Source of the DNA: Comamonas testosteroni
GTDB taxonomy: Bacteria > Pseudomonadota > Gammaproteobacteria > Burkholderiales > Burkholderiaceae_C
Reading direction: 5' to 3'
Assembly: GCF_014076415.1 (NCBI RefSeq)
Contig: NZ_CP043568.1
Location: forward strand, 3,286,001 to 3,350,000
DNA: 64,000 nt
The first letter of the stretch is position 1, and each line of letters opens with the position of its first letter. Position numbers and translations under genes: made by a program. The notes under the pieces were generated by a model. The model saw nothing but the letters and a program-made list of their open reading frames with translations. It did no database searches and was not told where the DNA came from. This document shows, piece by piece, positions 1-10,040 of the stretch.

Positions 1-1790
1 TGAATGTCTGGAATCTTCATCTGGCCACTCGCGAAATGGAACATTTAAACAGCTTGGCCAATGCAGCATTCGAAGGCCTACTCGTATATGAGGACGGTGT
101 GATAACTATGGCTAATACCAGCCTCGCTAAGTTGGCCGGTTGCAGCGCCGAAGAGCTTACTCACCGTGACCTCTCTTTAATTTTTCCTGACGCTATGGCG
201 CGCAATTGGCTGGAAGAAAAGCCGTGCATTGCACTCAAGACTATGCTCCACCCGCTTAGCGGCGAAGATTCCATAGTGGTCGAGGCGACATCTCGTTCCG
301 TCATTTATGCCCGGAAACTGCAAAAAATCGTTGCTATTCGCGACCTGCGAGATCACATAAAGGCCGAGCGGGACATTCACTATCTATTCAATCACGATAC
401 GTTGACGGGCCTAATCAACCGCAAAGCATTTAACCAAGAGCTGGAAAAGTTGCTGCAAGACCATGGGGCGAACGGGCGACTCTGTGGCAAGCATCTGGCC
501 GTGCTGTGCTTAGACCTAGATCGATTCAAAGAAGTCAATGACCTTTTCGGTCATGCAGCCGGCGATGGTCTTTTGCAAACTGTGGCCCGCAGGGCGCAGC
601 AAACGCTGCGCAGTGATCAATTGATGGCGCGCCTGGGAGGTGACGAGTTCGCGATCATTGCACCTGGGCTAAGCGATCCGCAACAGGCCGAGCGAATTGC
701 GCAAAAGCTATTCAGTGTATTCGCCGATGCAAACCGCTCAGCCTCAACATCCTGCGCCACCATCTCCATCAACATCGGCATAGCTATCTTCCCTCAGCAT
801 GGACATAACAGTCCCTCTATAATGAGGTGCGCTGCTAAAGCACTCTGTCAAGCCAAAGCCGATGGCCGTGGGGTTTACCGCTTTTTCGATGTTACGCTGG
901 ACCAGCAAATGCGTGATCGCCAGCGCCTAGAGCATGATCTACGCTTAGCCATTGCGAATCAGGAGCTATCATTGGTCTACCAGCCACTGGTTCAGACCAA
1001 AAGCCGAGAAGTTGTAGGCTTTGAAACCCTGTTGCGCTGGAAACATCAAAAGCGCGGTTTAGTGCCTCCAAGTGTCTTCATTCCAATCGCAGAAGAATGC
1101 GGGCAGATCTTGCAGATTGGAGAATGGGTATTGCACCAGGCTTGCAAAGAGGCATCAAGTTGGAAACGCCACTTGAATATTGCGGTGAATGTGTCGGCCG
1201 TGCAGTTACACAGCCCACAGTTTGTGCAGATAACCCGTGAGATCCTGAAGCAAACCAAACTACCGCCGAGCCGCCTCGAGCTGGAAATCACGGAAACAGC
1301 ACTGATCCGAGATCCAGATATTGCATTATCTACCATACGTCAACTCAAGGAAATCGGCGTGCGCATCGCCATGGACGACTTCGGCACGGGATACTCCTCT
1401 CTATCTCACCTACTGACCTTTCCCTTCGACAAGATCAAGATTGATGGCTCATTCATCAAATCTGTTCACGTCAACCCGCGAGCGGCAACAATTGTGCGCG
1501 CAGTCTTAGAGCTTGGACGTGGCTTGGAGTTGCCAGTGCTTGCTGAAGGGGTAGAGACTGAAGAAGAGCTCGCTTTCCTAAGCGCAGAATCATGCGAGGA
1601 AGTTCAAGGCTATCTATTTGGAAAACCTGAGAGCATCGAGAGGTACTTGCAACTCACAACACGGGCACTCCAAGTCCCCAGATATACGGGGCCGATCGCA
1701 CCAAAGGGTCCCGTTCGTGAAGACACGTGCCACCACACAAAGTTGCTCAAACAGGACGCGGATCTTGAGCACCAGATCATTCGCGTTTGA
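1..1790 (+). CDS. PAS-GGDEF-EAL cyclic-di-GMP phosphodiesterase/diguanylate cyclase (5' partial)
   Basis: The reading frame is open from base 3 through the first ATG at 36, so the gene probably begins outside the window. From that ATG: a PAS domain (about residues 5-110), a GGDEF domain with an intact RLGGDEF motif near residue 203, and an EAL domain. The EAL signature reads GFETLLRW, and the catalytic surroundings are intact: [22 protein letters not shown] and AEGVETEEE. The four residues where the inhibitory RxxD site should lie read RSDQ, so product feedback inhibition is probably absent. With both active sites conserved it could make or degrade c-di-GMP; family experience favours phosphodiesterase activity tuned by GTP binding at GGDEF, but that is inference. 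The protein is cytoplasmic as far as visible; upstream sensory domains may be missing. Confidence 0.93.
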   Translation, partial: NVWNLHLATREMEHLNSLANAAFEGLLVYEDGVITMANTSLAKLAGCSAEELTHRDLSLIFPDAMARNWLEEKPCIALKTMLHPLSGEDSIVVEATSRSVIYARKLQKIVAIRDLRDHIKAERDIHYLFNHDTLTGLINRKAFNQELEKLLQDHGANGRLCGKHLAVLCLDLDRFKEVNDLFGHAAGDGLLQTVARRAQQTLRSDQLMARLGGDEFAIIAPGLSDPQQAERIAQKLFSVFADANRSASTSCATISINIGIAIFPQHGHNSPSIMRCAAKALCQAKADGRGVYRFFDVTLDQQMRDRQRLEHDLRLAIANQELSLVYQPLVQTKSREVVGFETLLRWKHQKRGLVPPSVFIPIAEECGQILQIGEWVLHQACKEASSWKRHLNIAVNVSAVQLHSPQFVQITREILKQTKLPPSRLELEITETALIRDPDIALSTIRQLKEIGVRIAMDDFGTGYSSLSHLLTFPFDKIKIDGSFIKSVHVNPRAATIVRAVLELGRGLELPVLAEGVETEEELAFLSAESCEEVQGYLFGKPESIERYLQLTTRALQVPRYTGPIAPKGPVREDTCHHTKLLKQDADLEHQIIRV

Positions 1791-2119
1791 GAAGTCAAAG
1801 TCCCAACCATCCTACTTTGAGCAAGCCCCCTAAGGCACCCTAAATGCTTCAATCCGGCAAGTTTCCATACTTTTTGGTAGGCACTGACAAACAGACCGAT
1901 ACATTAGTAAGACCAAGCATAGTCCTATGTTTTGGAATACGCATGCTACATGCCATCGGCGATACAGCCACTGCAAAGCTGACCTAGGAGCCAGAAATCA
2001 CCTTCAGGTTGAACTGGGACAGTTGACAGTGAAAATCCAGAAAGCACGGAGTCGTCGGATTCACTAGACAATACTCAGCCACGCACTCAAATATCCTCCA
2101 ATGCGGCTTGTGACTACCC
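1791..2119. other. Intergenic gap between convergent genes
   Basis: This stretch of 329 bases lies between the convergent GGDEF-EAL and chemoreceptor genes. I see no supported gene, no clear hairpin with a T-run and no recognisable repeat. Confidence 0.5.
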
Positions 2120-3853
2120 TCAGAAAGCCTTCCACTCACCGTCACGCATTCCCGCAGATCTTGGTGTTCCTGAGATAGCAACTGCGTGACGCTGCGTTGA
2201 AAACGTGGCCGTAGCGCCAAACTTTTGAAGCGGCTCTACCGCCTTTGTAGCTTTCACCAGATTCGTCTTGCTGAGTGTGGTCACGGACCTTGCAATGCGG
2301 ACTACCTGTTCAGCCTCTGACAGCTTGAAAACTGCCACAGCTTCAACCAAAGATTGAGCTTGGTGGCTCAAGCTGCTCGCTGCGGCAGCCATTTCCTCAA
2401 CTAGTGCAGCGTTCTGTTGAGTGGTCTGATCCATCTGCGTCACAGCTTCGCCAACCTGTGCTATTCCTTGACTTTGCTCTTGGCTAGCAGCGCTGATATC
2501 GCCCATGATGTGGCTAACTCTGCGAATAGCCGAGACCACATCGATCATCGTCTTACCTGCCTTATCCACGAGCATAGAGCCTTGTTCGACACGCTCGACA
2601 CCAGTAGTAATCAAGGCTTTGATTTCTTTGGCTGCTTCTGCCGAACGTCCAGCTAGTGCCCGTACTTCGCTCGCAACGACTGCAAAGCCGCGGCCGTGTT
2701 CACCGGCCCGAGCAGCCTCGACTGCTGCGTTCAATGCCAGGATATTGGTCTGAAAGGCGATGCTGTCGATGACGCTGATGATATCGGCAATCTTGTTGCT
2801 GCTTTCATCGATGCTCTTCATCGTTGCTACCACTTCAGCCACCACTTCACCACCCTCAGCTGCTACGGCAGACGCTTTCCTAGCCATCTGGCTTGCTTGG
2901 TTAGCGTTCTCTGCACTTTGTTTGACAGTGGAACCCAACTGCTCCATGGATGCAGCAGTTTGCTCGAGTGCGCTGGCCTGTTCTTCCGTTCTACCCGACA
3001 AATCATTGTTGCCTGCGGCAATCTGAGCGCTCGCGGCAGCTACGCCTTGCGCGTTGGAGCGCACTGTCGTCACAGTAGTCTTCAGGCTTTGCTGCATACG
3101 CTCAAGCGCTCCAAGCAGAAGGCCCATTTCATCCCTAGACTTGACTGCAATTGAGGCACTAAGATCCCCGCTAGCCACACGGTTTGTCACCTCCACAGCT
3201 AGGCTCAACGGGCGAGTAATCGAGCGAATGATGGCCAAGGCTAAAAAAACGGCAATACTCGTGGCAACCCCACCAGTGACCAGGACCTCTAGCACTAGTT
3301 GACGCGCAGCCCTCTCCGCCTGCTGACTGGCATTTTCCGCGCGCTGAGTCTGATCGGCTAACAATTCGTGAATGACTCGCTGATACTCAAGCTGAGTCGG
3401 GCGTAGCTTATCCTCAAGCATCGCCATAGCCTCATCATGCTGATTACCATCAACAAGTGCAATGAATTCATCGCCTTGCTGAATGAACTTCGTCCGTTGT
3501 AGCAGCAAGTGCGCCAACAAGAATTTACCTTTCTCCGAGCTTATCAATTGGGTCAAGGTCTTTACCTGCTCCGCGATGTCAGTGCGTGCCTCTAGGATTC
3601 TGGTGTGCGCAGCCTTCTGAATGCTCTCTGATTTGAATAACACCAAGTTTCGAAATTGGATGGCTTGTTCGTTAGTGCCATCAATAATGACATTTAATGC
3701 TCGACTGAGAGGGATTCTTCTCAGGGTAATCTCGTCGATAGCTGAGCGCTGAATGGAAGATCCAAAGAGTGCAACACCGCCCAGTACGGCAAGAAGCAGA
3801 ACCATCAGTGTGAATGAGATGGTCAGTCGGGTAGATATCTTGAAACGTTCCAT
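2120..3853 (-). CDS. Methyl-accepting chemotaxis protein with 4-helix-bundle ligand domain
   Basis: A transmembrane chemoreceptor that signals to CheA/CheW. It has an N-terminal membrane segment (about residues 9-30), a periplasmic four-helix-bundle-like domain, a second membrane segment near residue 195, a HAMP domain and a long cytoplasmic signalling coiled coil. The hairpin tip is canonical, with [20 protein letters not shown] and the following [15 protein letters not shown] place the start at the ATG at 3853 (MERFKIST), preceded by a weak TGGGTT; an in-frame start 24 bases upstream has no ribosome-binding site. The C-terminus lacks a NWETF-type CheR/CheB tether pentapeptide. The ligand is unknown. 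Confidence 0.93.
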   Translation of the reverse strand: MERFKISTRLTISFTLMVLLLAVLGGVALFGSSIQRSAIDEITLRRIPLSRALNVIIDGTNEQAIQFRNLVLFKSESIQKAAHTRILEARTDIAEQVKTLTQLISSEKGKFLLAHLLLQRTKFIQQGDEFIALVDGNQHDEAMAMLEDKLRPTQLEYQRVIHELLADQTQRAENASQQAERAARQLVLEVLVTGGVATSIAVFLALAIIRSITRPLSLAVEVTNRVASGDLSASIAVKSRDEMGLLLGALERMQQSLKTTVTTVRSNAQGVAAASAQIAAGNNDLSGRTEEQASALEQTAASMEQLGSTVKQSAENANQASQMARKASAVAAEGGEVVAEVVATMKSIDESSNKIADIISVIDSIAFQTNILALNAAVEAARAGEHGRGFAVVASEVRALAGRSAEAAKEIKALITTGVERVEQGSMLVDKAGKTMIDVVSAIRRVSHIMGDISAASQEQSQGIAQVGEAVTQMDQTTQQNAALVEEMAAAASSLSHQAQSLVEAVAVFKLSEAEQVVRIARSVTTLSKTNLVKATKAVEPLQKFGATATFSTQRHAVAISGTPRSAGMRDGEWKAF

Positions 3854-4063
3854 AATAACCCAATATTTCATAAGCACTAATTTATTTATTAGAAAATATT
3901 CAATTTAAATATTATCTAAAAAATATTCTTATTTAAGACAAAGTTTAGTATTTAAATACGCACTTATGCATTCTATTGATAATTCCTTAAAATCAGATAA
4001 GAAATACTTATCCCGATAGATAATCAAACAATACAGCAAAAATATTTACTGAATGACGCTTGA
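3854..4063. other. AT-rich intergenic region
   Basis: About 210 bases of very AT-rich DNA upstream of the chemoreceptor and downstream of the kinase gene, both on the minus strand. It probably holds the chemoreceptor promoter, but I cannot place a convincing -10/-35 pair or a sigma-28 site. Confidence 0.4.
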
Positions 4064-6577
4064 CTAGATCAGCTCCCCAGGTTGAGTTTCATATACAGAG
4101 CGACTAGGAAGCGTTATTCTAAATATGGCTCCACCATCAGGCTTGTTTTTTGCCGAAATAGTCCCATCCATTGCATCAATAATTTTTCTGCATATGGCAA
4201 GCCCCAGACCAGTTCCACCAGAACCATCTTTTGTCTTGCTCGATTGCACAAACGGCTGAAATATTTGATCAAGCTCCTGAGGCGGAATACCTGGGCCTTG
4301 GTCGGAAAAATCAATGCAAATATTTCCATGATCATCGAATCGACCAATGACATCAACTCGTCCATGATTAGGCGAAAATTTGATCGCGTTGGCCAACATA
4401 TTTCGAACCACTTGCTGAAAGCGTACAGGATCAGCTTTTGCGATCATCGGGAAATTTTCCAAATCGAGTCGTAGATCTATCTGCTTTTGATGCTGCAGTG
4501 GCTCCAGTTCACGAGCAATGGGCCTTATCAATCCTCTTAAGTCAATTCTCTCTAAATGTATGACCCCCACGGCGCTCTCAAGCTTGGCGACATCTAAAAG
4601 GTCATTGACCAAAGCCAGCATGCGTTGTCCCGCCGAGTGAATGTCATTGAACATTTCGCTAAACTGTGGTGATTTGCGTGATCGCAGGTGACCAAGCTCT
4701 GCGAATCCAATGATAGATTGCAATGGAGTACGCAACTCGTGGCTCATATTGGCAACAAACTCTGACTTGACACGAAATGCCTCCTCTGCCGCATCACGTG
4801 CCTCCCGTGTCGCCTGCTCCGCTGCCCGAAAATCGGTGACATCAACAAAAATACTTAAAACACCTGTCGCTTTACCCCTGGAATCCTTAATTGCAGCCTT
4901 GGTAATTTGCATATCGCGATAATATCCGTTTGCATGAATTATCTTGGCATCAATGACCGCTTTTTGACCTGAATCCAATACCTTCTGATTGATCATCAAC
5001 TGCATCGATGCGTTATCGCATGAGCAAACATCCTTTAAATACTTCCCCATAATTTGCAGGGCGCTGACACCAGAGAACTCTTCCCATGCCCTATTTACCA
5101 ATGTAATAGAATTCTTTTCATCAGTAATTAACAAAGGTAGCGGTGTCGTTTCAAAAAGCAGATGTTGAAAAGCCAATTGCGTCTGCAAATCATGCTGCGC
5201 TTTCCAACGAGCCGTCACATCGACAGCGCTTCCCGCAAAACCAACAATTTGGCCTTTTTTTATAAGTGGAACGACAGCAATTTCGCACAGAATTTCTTTT
5301 CCATTTGGTAAAGAGAAGAAAGCTTGACATGTGCGTAAGCTCTGCTGACTATTGGCATCAAGCAAAACCTTCACTTGATTTCGACATTGCGGTTCTACTA
5401 TTTTTTCGAAGCGTAGTCCAAGTGCCATCTTACTTGATTGACCGGTTAGCATTTCCCAGCGAGCATTCACGAATGTCAAAAGTCCATCTTTGTCAGTGCG
5501 GAAAATTAACTCTTGAACACTTCGCATCAGTACAGCTAACTCTTGCTCACTTCTGGCAAGGCGTGCCTGAGAGCGATCCATAGCTTGGCGGGCTACTCTT
5601 TGGAGCTTTCGGGTCTTTCGTACAGAATGACCAAGTCCCACGACTAATAAAAATACAGCAGGGGTAATTATAAAAAAAATGAAAACCCTATCCTTCCAGC
5701 GTTTCAGCGCCGCCGAATAAGGCTCTTCCACAAGTATCCATAAAGGCCAATGGCGTACAGCACGGTAAGAGACTATTTCTCGTTCACCGAGCATTCCCTT
5801 ACCAAGGTATGAAGCATGCTCGATATTCGTATCAATAGACGACTGCATCGCCATGGTGAGTGGCAATGTTGGCCCTACGTTGGTGCTGGCTAGAAGGCTT
5901 CCCTCATAGCTCAATAAAAAAGCATCATAGCTTGATGACTCCAAAGTAGATTTATAGAAATTAGCAATTGCATCCGGATTGATTAGCCCCACTAAATAGG
6001 CGACCGTTCTATCATCTTGCTCAAAACAGAAAACATGAGGAAGAAAACTAACACCTCGTGGTGCTATCTTCCAGCTAGAAGTCAATGCAGAAAGATCTCG
6101 CCCTAAAATCATATCCCCCAGTCTTATCTCACCTGGCTTGGGAATCAATTTTTTTCCTCCTACTAACCGTTCAATTGATATAGATATGCCTGACTCTCCA
6201 GGCTGAGTGCTGGCAATGACTTCGCCTTTAACATTTACCAGAGACACTCCACGAAGGAAAGGGATCTGCGACACAACCTGGGCTAAAGCGGCCTCACGCT
6301 CTTTGAGCGAGATAGCATGGCCAAAAACCATGGGATTTACTGCCAAACTGGTCAATGCAACTTCACTAGTCTCAAATGTTCTGGACGTTTGCTCTTCTAG
6401 AACGCGCGCAAGAAGCATTGACTGAGACTTGCTATTCGCGACTTGCGCATTCAGTTGGCCCCATAAGAATATTGATAAGGATCCAAGCACACAAAGCGAG
6501 AAAACCAAGATTAATGCTTTGACATGTGCGCTGTGCTTTACCCCAAAAAATTCACGAGTAGCAACTCTGTATGGCAT
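4064..6577 (-). CDS. Membrane PAS sensor histidine kinase with Cache-like periplasmic domain
   Basis: This 837-residue kinase has a first membrane helix near residues 20-42, a periplasmic Cache-like sensor to about residue 310, a second membrane helix near 312-334 and two PAS domains (about 355-475 and 485-595). These are followed by a HisKA dimerisation domain with the phosphoacceptor in NMSHELRTPLQ and a HATPase domain with N-box NMLANAIKFSP, DQGPGIPPQ and GGTGLGLAICRKI. It has no receiver of its own, so phosphate must pass to separate receivers; those encoded at 8224-10040 are obvious candidates. AGAGAGC lies 9 bases before the ATG. The gene starts 12 bases after the end of the upstream binding-protein gene, so the two are probably co-transcribed, and the binding protein may present a ligand to the kinase. 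Confidence 0.93.
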   Translation of the reverse strand: MPYRVATREFFGVKHSAHVKALILVFSLCVLGSLSIFLWGQLNAQVANSKSQSMLLARVLEEQTSRTFETSEVALTSLAVNPMVFGHAISLKEREAALAQVVSQIPFLRGVSLVNVKGEVIASTQPGESGISISIERLVGGKKLIPKPGEIRLGDMILGRDLSALTSSWKIAPRGVSFLPHVFCFEQDDRTVAYLVGLINPDAIANFYKSTLESSSYDAFLLSYEGSLLASTNVGPTLPLTMAMQSSIDTNIEHASYLGKGMLGEREIVSYRAVRHWPLWILVEEPYSAALKRWKDRVFIFFIITPAVFLLVVGLGHSVRKTRKLQRVARQAMDRSQARLARSEQELAVLMRSVQELIFRTDKDGLLTFVNARWEMLTGQSSKMALGLRFEKIVEPQCRNQVKVLLDANSQQSLRTCQAFFSLPNGKEILCEIAVVPLIKKGQIVGFAGSAVDVTARWKAQHDLQTQLAFQHLLFETTPLPLLITDEKNSITLVNRAWEEFSGVSALQIMGKYLKDVCSCDNASMQLMINQKVLDSGQKAVIDAKIIHANGYYRDMQITKAAIKDSRGKATGVLSIFVDVTDFRAAEQATREARDAAEEAFRVKSEFVANMSHELRTPLQSIIGFAELGHLRSRKSPQFSEMFNDIHSAGQRMLALVNDLLDVAKLESAVGVIHLERIDLRGLIRPIARELEPLQHQKQIDLRLDLENFPMIAKADPVRFQQVVRNMLANAIKFSPNHGRVDVIGRFDDHGNICIDFSDQGPGIPPQELDQIFQPFVQSSKTKDGSGGTGLGLAICRKIIDAMDGTISAKNKPDGGAIFRITLPSRSVYETQPGELI

Positions 6578-6589
6578 AATATTTGCTCT

Positions 6590-7411
6590 CTATTGACCAG
6601 CATCATTAACCATAATAGTGGTCAAGCCATTGTTTTGCGCAGCTCTAGCAAGACGCCCATCACGCTTGATGTCTGCAACAAATCGGTTTAGCCTAGCAAG
6701 CCATTGCGGGTCATTGGGATTAACTGCATATCCGTACGGTAATATATAAAATGGCTTTGGAGGAACAATCAATTGAGCCCAGTCCGCCCCATCAAGTAGT
6801 CGACGACTGTATGGATAGTCGGTCATGAATACATCTACTCGTCCCGCCATGAGCTCCTTTTCGCGAGTCTGAGGCAGCTCAACGGCCACAACATTCGCAT
6901 AATTGAGCGATTGCCTCATCACTGGCTCCATAAAAGTTCCGCGCTGCACTGCCACCTGCACACCTGGCTTATCTATATCCGCCCATTTCTTCACAGCGGG
7001 GTTGGTTTTGGTGCTAATCCCATAAATATCACTTCTCAAATAAGGGGCCGTGAAGTTCAATTTTTCCTTTCGCTGGGGCAGCATACCAACGGCAAACATT
7101 GCAACATCACAGCGTAAACCCAAGAGATCTGGAATTATTTTCAAAAATGAAGAATCAACATATTCTAAACGTACCCCCAAATCCTTTGCGAGCTCAGCAG
7201 ACAACTCGATGTCAATTCCTTTCAGACTCCCTGAACAAGGATCTCTAAATGTCACTCCATAATAGTCCGGCCATATGCAAACCTTAACTATTCCACGCGA
7301 TTGGACACGATCAAAAATAGGGCCCGCAGATATACTTATCGAATTCAGACATAGCGAGCTTAGGATCCCCATTTTTGCAACAAAGCGTTGAATAGCGGTA
7401 AATGACTTCAT
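6590..7411 (-). CDS. Periplasmic solute-binding protein, amino-acid ABC type (family 3)
   Basis: A 273-residue exported binding protein with an N-terminal signal peptide (about residues 1-29, ending near SISAG). The mature part starts with the family-3 pattern DRVQSRGIVKVCI and contains the lobe signatures KGIDIELSAELAKDLG, TAPYLRSDIYGIS and VQVAVQRGTFME. No ABC permease or ATPase genes are nearby; the next gene downstream is a histidine kinase and the one upstream an HD-GYP protein. Context therefore suggests a sensory role, delivering a small polar ligand to the kinase, rather than transport. The length is usual for the family. Confidence 0.9.
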   Translation of the reverse strand: MKSFTAIQRFVAKMGILSSLCLNSISISAGPIFDRVQSRGIVKVCIWPDYYGVTFRDPCSGSLKGIDIELSAELAKDLGVRLEYVDSSFLKIIPDLLGLRCDVAMFAVGMLPQRKEKLNFTAPYLRSDIYGISTKTNPAVKKWADIDKPGVQVAVQRGTFMEPVMRQSLNYANVVAVELPQTREKELMAGRVDVFMTDYPYSRRLLDGADWAQLIVPPKPFYILPYGYAVNPNDPQWLARLNRFVADIKRDGRLARAAQNNGLTTIMVNDAGQ

Positions 7412-7450
7412 ATACTAATATTTAGAGATTTTTGGTCACTCATTAATTAT

Positions 7451-8227
7451 TTAAGGCGTATCAATTAAATCCGCAAATGTTGGTGCTTGACGGATTAGTG
7501 AGAGTCGTATATTCTCCAATTCATCTATATGCTTCAAAAATGTGTCGACAATTCTTGGCCCCAATGCCTTACCATGCTCAGCCTGAATTAACTTGAGAGC
7601 GTCATTTAGTGCAAATGCTGGTCGATATACTCTATCCATTGTTAATGCATCATATATATCCACGATTGAAGTAATCTGTGCGGATAGTGGGATTTCATCC
7701 CCCGAGATTCCGTTCGGATATCCTTTGCCATCAAATCTTTCATGATGAAAAGCAGCGATTTCAGAAGCCATCTGAAAAACCGGGATGCGTGACTGCCCTA
7801 ACAATTTCGCGCCAATATCCGTATGCGTATTCATGCAAGCACGCTCCTCCGGCGTCAACGGACCACGCTTTTTAAGAATGCTGTCTGGTATGCCAACCTT
7901 TCCGATGTCATGCATCGGAGCCGCTTTACGAAGTAGGCTGGCAAAATCAGGTCGGCAACCTAAGTACAAAGCAAGTGCTTCAGCTAAAAAGCCAATACGG
8001 ATGATGTGCGCCCCCGTGTCGTCATCTTTAAACTCGGCTGCCATAGCCAAGCGCAGTAGAGTCTCGTGATGAGCACGAGTGACTTCTTTGAGCAATTGGT
8101 TGCGCTCCCGGTACATATACCCGAAGTCACGAATAAGCTGCTCCATTTGATCGACGGCCGCTGGGTCAAAGCGCAGCGACTCAGACTCACACTCAGATTC
8201 AAATTCGTCACTGAGGATTTCAGTCAT
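7451..8227 (-). CDS. HD-GYP domain cyclic-di-GMP phosphodiesterase
   Basis: A 258-residue cytoplasmic protein with a short coiled N-terminus and an HD-GYP domain. Metal ligands and signatures are intact: DDTGAHIIRIG, MHDIGKVGIPDSIL with the HD pair, a downstream HHERFDGKGYPNG carrying the GYP triplet, and DIYDALTMDR. Intact HD-GYP domains hydrolyse c-di-GMP to pGpG or GMP. Unlike RpfG-type proteins it has no fused receiver; instead a stand-alone receiver gene lies directly upstream and overlaps its start by four bases (ATGA). GGGAG precedes the start by six bases. It probably acts as the output of that receiver. Confidence 0.93.
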   Translation of the reverse strand: MTEILSDEFESECESESLRFDPAAVDQMEQLIRDFGYMYRERNQLLKEVTRAHHETLLRLAMAAEFKDDDTGAHIIRIGFLAEALALYLGCRPDFASLLRKAAPMHDIGKVGIPDSILKKRGPLTPEERACMNTHTDIGAKLLGQSRIPVFQMASEIAAFHHERFDGKGYPNGISGDEIPLSAQITSIVDIYDALTMDRVYRPAFALNDALKLIQAEHGKALGPRIVDTFLKHIDELENIRLSLIRQAPTFADLIDTP

Positions 8228-8598
8228 CGGATGCTCCCTTCTAAGCTTTCGATGACCTCTAGGAGCTTCAGTGTGCTGAAGGGCTTGACCAGGTACTCAT
8301 CAGCCCCTGCGTTCAGGCCAGCCTGACGATCGTCGGCACTGCCCCTTGCTGTCAGCAAAATCACCTGGGTGCTACAGAGCTCATTGCTCTCTTTTATCAA
8401 GCGACAAACATCCAAGCCGCTGAAGGCACCCGGCATCATGATGTCAAGGAGCACAACATCTGGTCTGACTTGTCGGACAACCTTCCATGCATCCTCACCG
8501 TTGGAGACATCAAGCACTTCAAAGTCGCTGAACTCAAGAGTCATGCGGAGCAGTTTGCGTATGTCTGCGTGATCTTCAACGATGAGTATTTTTTTCAT
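8224..8598 (-). CDS. Stand-alone CheY-like response regulator
   Basis: A single receiver domain of 124 residues starting at MKKILIVEDHADIR. It has the acidic pair in VEDHAD, the phospho-acceptor Asp in VVLLDIMMPG near residue 52, the Thr in LLTARG and the Lys in LVKPFS. I chose the ATG at 8598. An upstream in-frame TTG at 8664 adds 22 residues with no receiver homology, although neither start has a good ribosome-binding site. Its stop overlaps the HD-GYP start by four bases, so the pair resembles a split RpfG and the two are likely translated together. It is first in a four-gene minus-strand operon ending with the kinase at 4064. Confidence 0.9.
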   Translation of the reverse strand: MKKILIVEDHADIRKLLRMTLEFSDFEVLDVSNGEDAWKVVRQVRPDVVLLDIMMPGAFSGLDVCRLIKESNELCSTQVILLTARGSADDRQAGLNAGADEYLVKPFSTLKLLEVIESLEGSIR

Positions 8599-8700
8599 AA
8601 GGAGAGCATTCAGGTAATACCAGCAATTCTTAACAAATTGTATCCAATTTATCAATTCTATCAAATTTACGTCAAATTCTTCAAGCCGATTTAAGGCAGA

Positions 8701-9321
8701 ATGCCGTCCATGTCTGAAATCAGCACACCTCTAGACGACCTTCCTCACTTCACAACCGCGGAAGTTGCAAAATTGTTAGGACTGGCAATTCGCTCTGTAC
8801 AGCTGATGGTTGACCGCGGCGAGCTCCAAGCGTGGAAGACTCCAGGCGGCCATCGTCGAATCACTCGAGCCTCCGTTGAGGCATGGCGAAGTCGGCAATC
8901 AAGCTCTGCTGAACAAGCGACATCTGTCGCCACATCGCACCTCAGTACCAAAGTTCGGATCTTGCTGATCGAGGATTCGGTACATTTTCAGAACCTTGTG
9001 CAGTTGTTAGTTCAGCGTCACTTCCCAGATGTCGAACTACATGTTGCTCACGATGGAATCACAGGCATGGCCTTGTTTGGAAAGGTTCAACCTCATGTGA
9101 TGCTGGTAGACATCCTTCTGCCCGACATCAATGGAGCGGCTCTCATCACCGCTTTACGCACAAATCCGCAGTTCTCCACATGCAGGCTGCTAGTTATCAC
9201 ATCACTGGATCAGGAAGAGCGAAAAACATATGATTTCGCCCTAGAGGGAGTACGAGTCTTGCACAAGCCGAAGCTTGTTCAAGAATTTTCTCAAGCCTTG
9301 AATGAGCTGTTGACCTCATGA
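8701..9321 (+). CDS. Excisionase/MerR-type HTH fused to a receiver domain
   Basis: A 206-residue protein. Residues about 14-60 form an excisionase/MerR-like winged helix (FTTAEVAKLLGLAIRSVQLM, then the wing PGGHRRITRASVEAW). Residues about 84-206 form a receiver with VLLIEDSVHFQNL, the phospho-acceptor in VMLVDILLPD and a Lys in LHKPK. The order DNA-binding then receiver is the reverse of most response regulators. The start at 8701 has AAGG about five bases upstream. It is transcribed divergently from the receiver/HD-GYP operon and overlaps the next gene by four bases, so it may control the shared promoter region. Confidence 0.9.
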   Translation: MPSMSEISTPLDDLPHFTTAEVAKLLGLAIRSVQLMVDRGELQAWKTPGGHRRITRASVEAWRSRQSSSAEQATSVATSHLSTKVRILLIEDSVHFQNLVQLLVQRHFPDVELHVAHDGITGMALFGKVQPHVMLVDILLPDINGAALITALRTNPQFSTCRLLVITSLDQEERKTYDFALEGVRVLHKPKLVQEFSQALNELLTS

Positions 9322-10040
9322 ACTCGACCCCAGCAGTTGTCTTGTTGGTTGAAGATGACCCATCGATTGCTCGCTTTGTTGGACTAGCATTGGAGGGGCT
9401 TCCGTTAGAACTCATCACATGTACTAGTGCTGAAGAGGCACAGCTTGTTTTGCCTGAGCGGCCATGTGTAATGCTCATCACCGACCTTATGTTGCCAGGT
9501 ATATCCGGCCTTAAGCTCATCGAATGGCTACGCAGCTCAACTTCAGCCACTTGCCAAGTAGTGGTGTTCAGCGCGGGAGTGGACTATGCAATCGCCCAAC
9601 AGCTTGATCATCTGAAAGTCCATCAGATATTGCGTAAACCCGTATCAGTCATTGAGCTGGTGACATGCGTTCAGAATGTTTTGGAATCCTGCTCAAACCG
9701 CTCAACAACAGTCACTTCGCCAAACAATACAAAGCCAGATGCTATCGACAAATTTTTTTGCGGCGATCGCGAATTGTTTCTGAGCTATCGAGCGTCATGC
9801 TCACTCCAGATGCCTGCTGACCAAGCCGAAGGCTCTAAACATGTGAGTGCGCGCGATAGCGCCGCACTGCGACGACTGGCGCACAGCCTTAAAAGCGTTT
9901 TCAGACTTCTGGGGCAAGAGCAAGCTTTTAGCATCGCGCAAAGCTTGGAACAGGCATGCTTACGCGAAGACTGGGTAATACTTGATAAGCTCTGGATGCA
10001 GCTTGAAAACGAAATGCAAATCGCGTCCTCCTGGCACTGA
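9318..10040 (+). CDS. Receiver-Hpt phosphorelay protein
   Basis: A 240-residue protein with an N-terminal receiver (VEDDPSIARF; phospho-acceptor Asp in LITDLMLPG near residue 57; Lys in LRKPVS). A C-terminal histidine phosphotransfer domain follows, whose active-site His lies in RRLAHSLKSVFRLLG near residue 188. Such proteins shuttle phosphate between a kinase and further receivers. It starts inside the stop of the preceding gene (ATGA). Because the neighbouring kinase has no receiver or Hpt, this protein supplies both missing relay steps. Confidence 0.9.
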   Translation: MNSTPAVVLLVEDDPSIARFVGLALEGLPLELITCTSAEEAQLVLPERPCVMLITDLMLPGISGLKLIEWLRSSTSATCQVVVFSAGVDYAIAQQLDHLKVHQILRKPVSVIELVTCVQNVLESCSNRSTTVTSPNNTKPDAIDKFFCGDRELFLSYRASCSLQMPADQAEGSKHVSARDSAALRRLAHSLKSVFRLLGQEQAFSIAQSLEQACLREDWVILDKLWMQLENEMQIASSWH

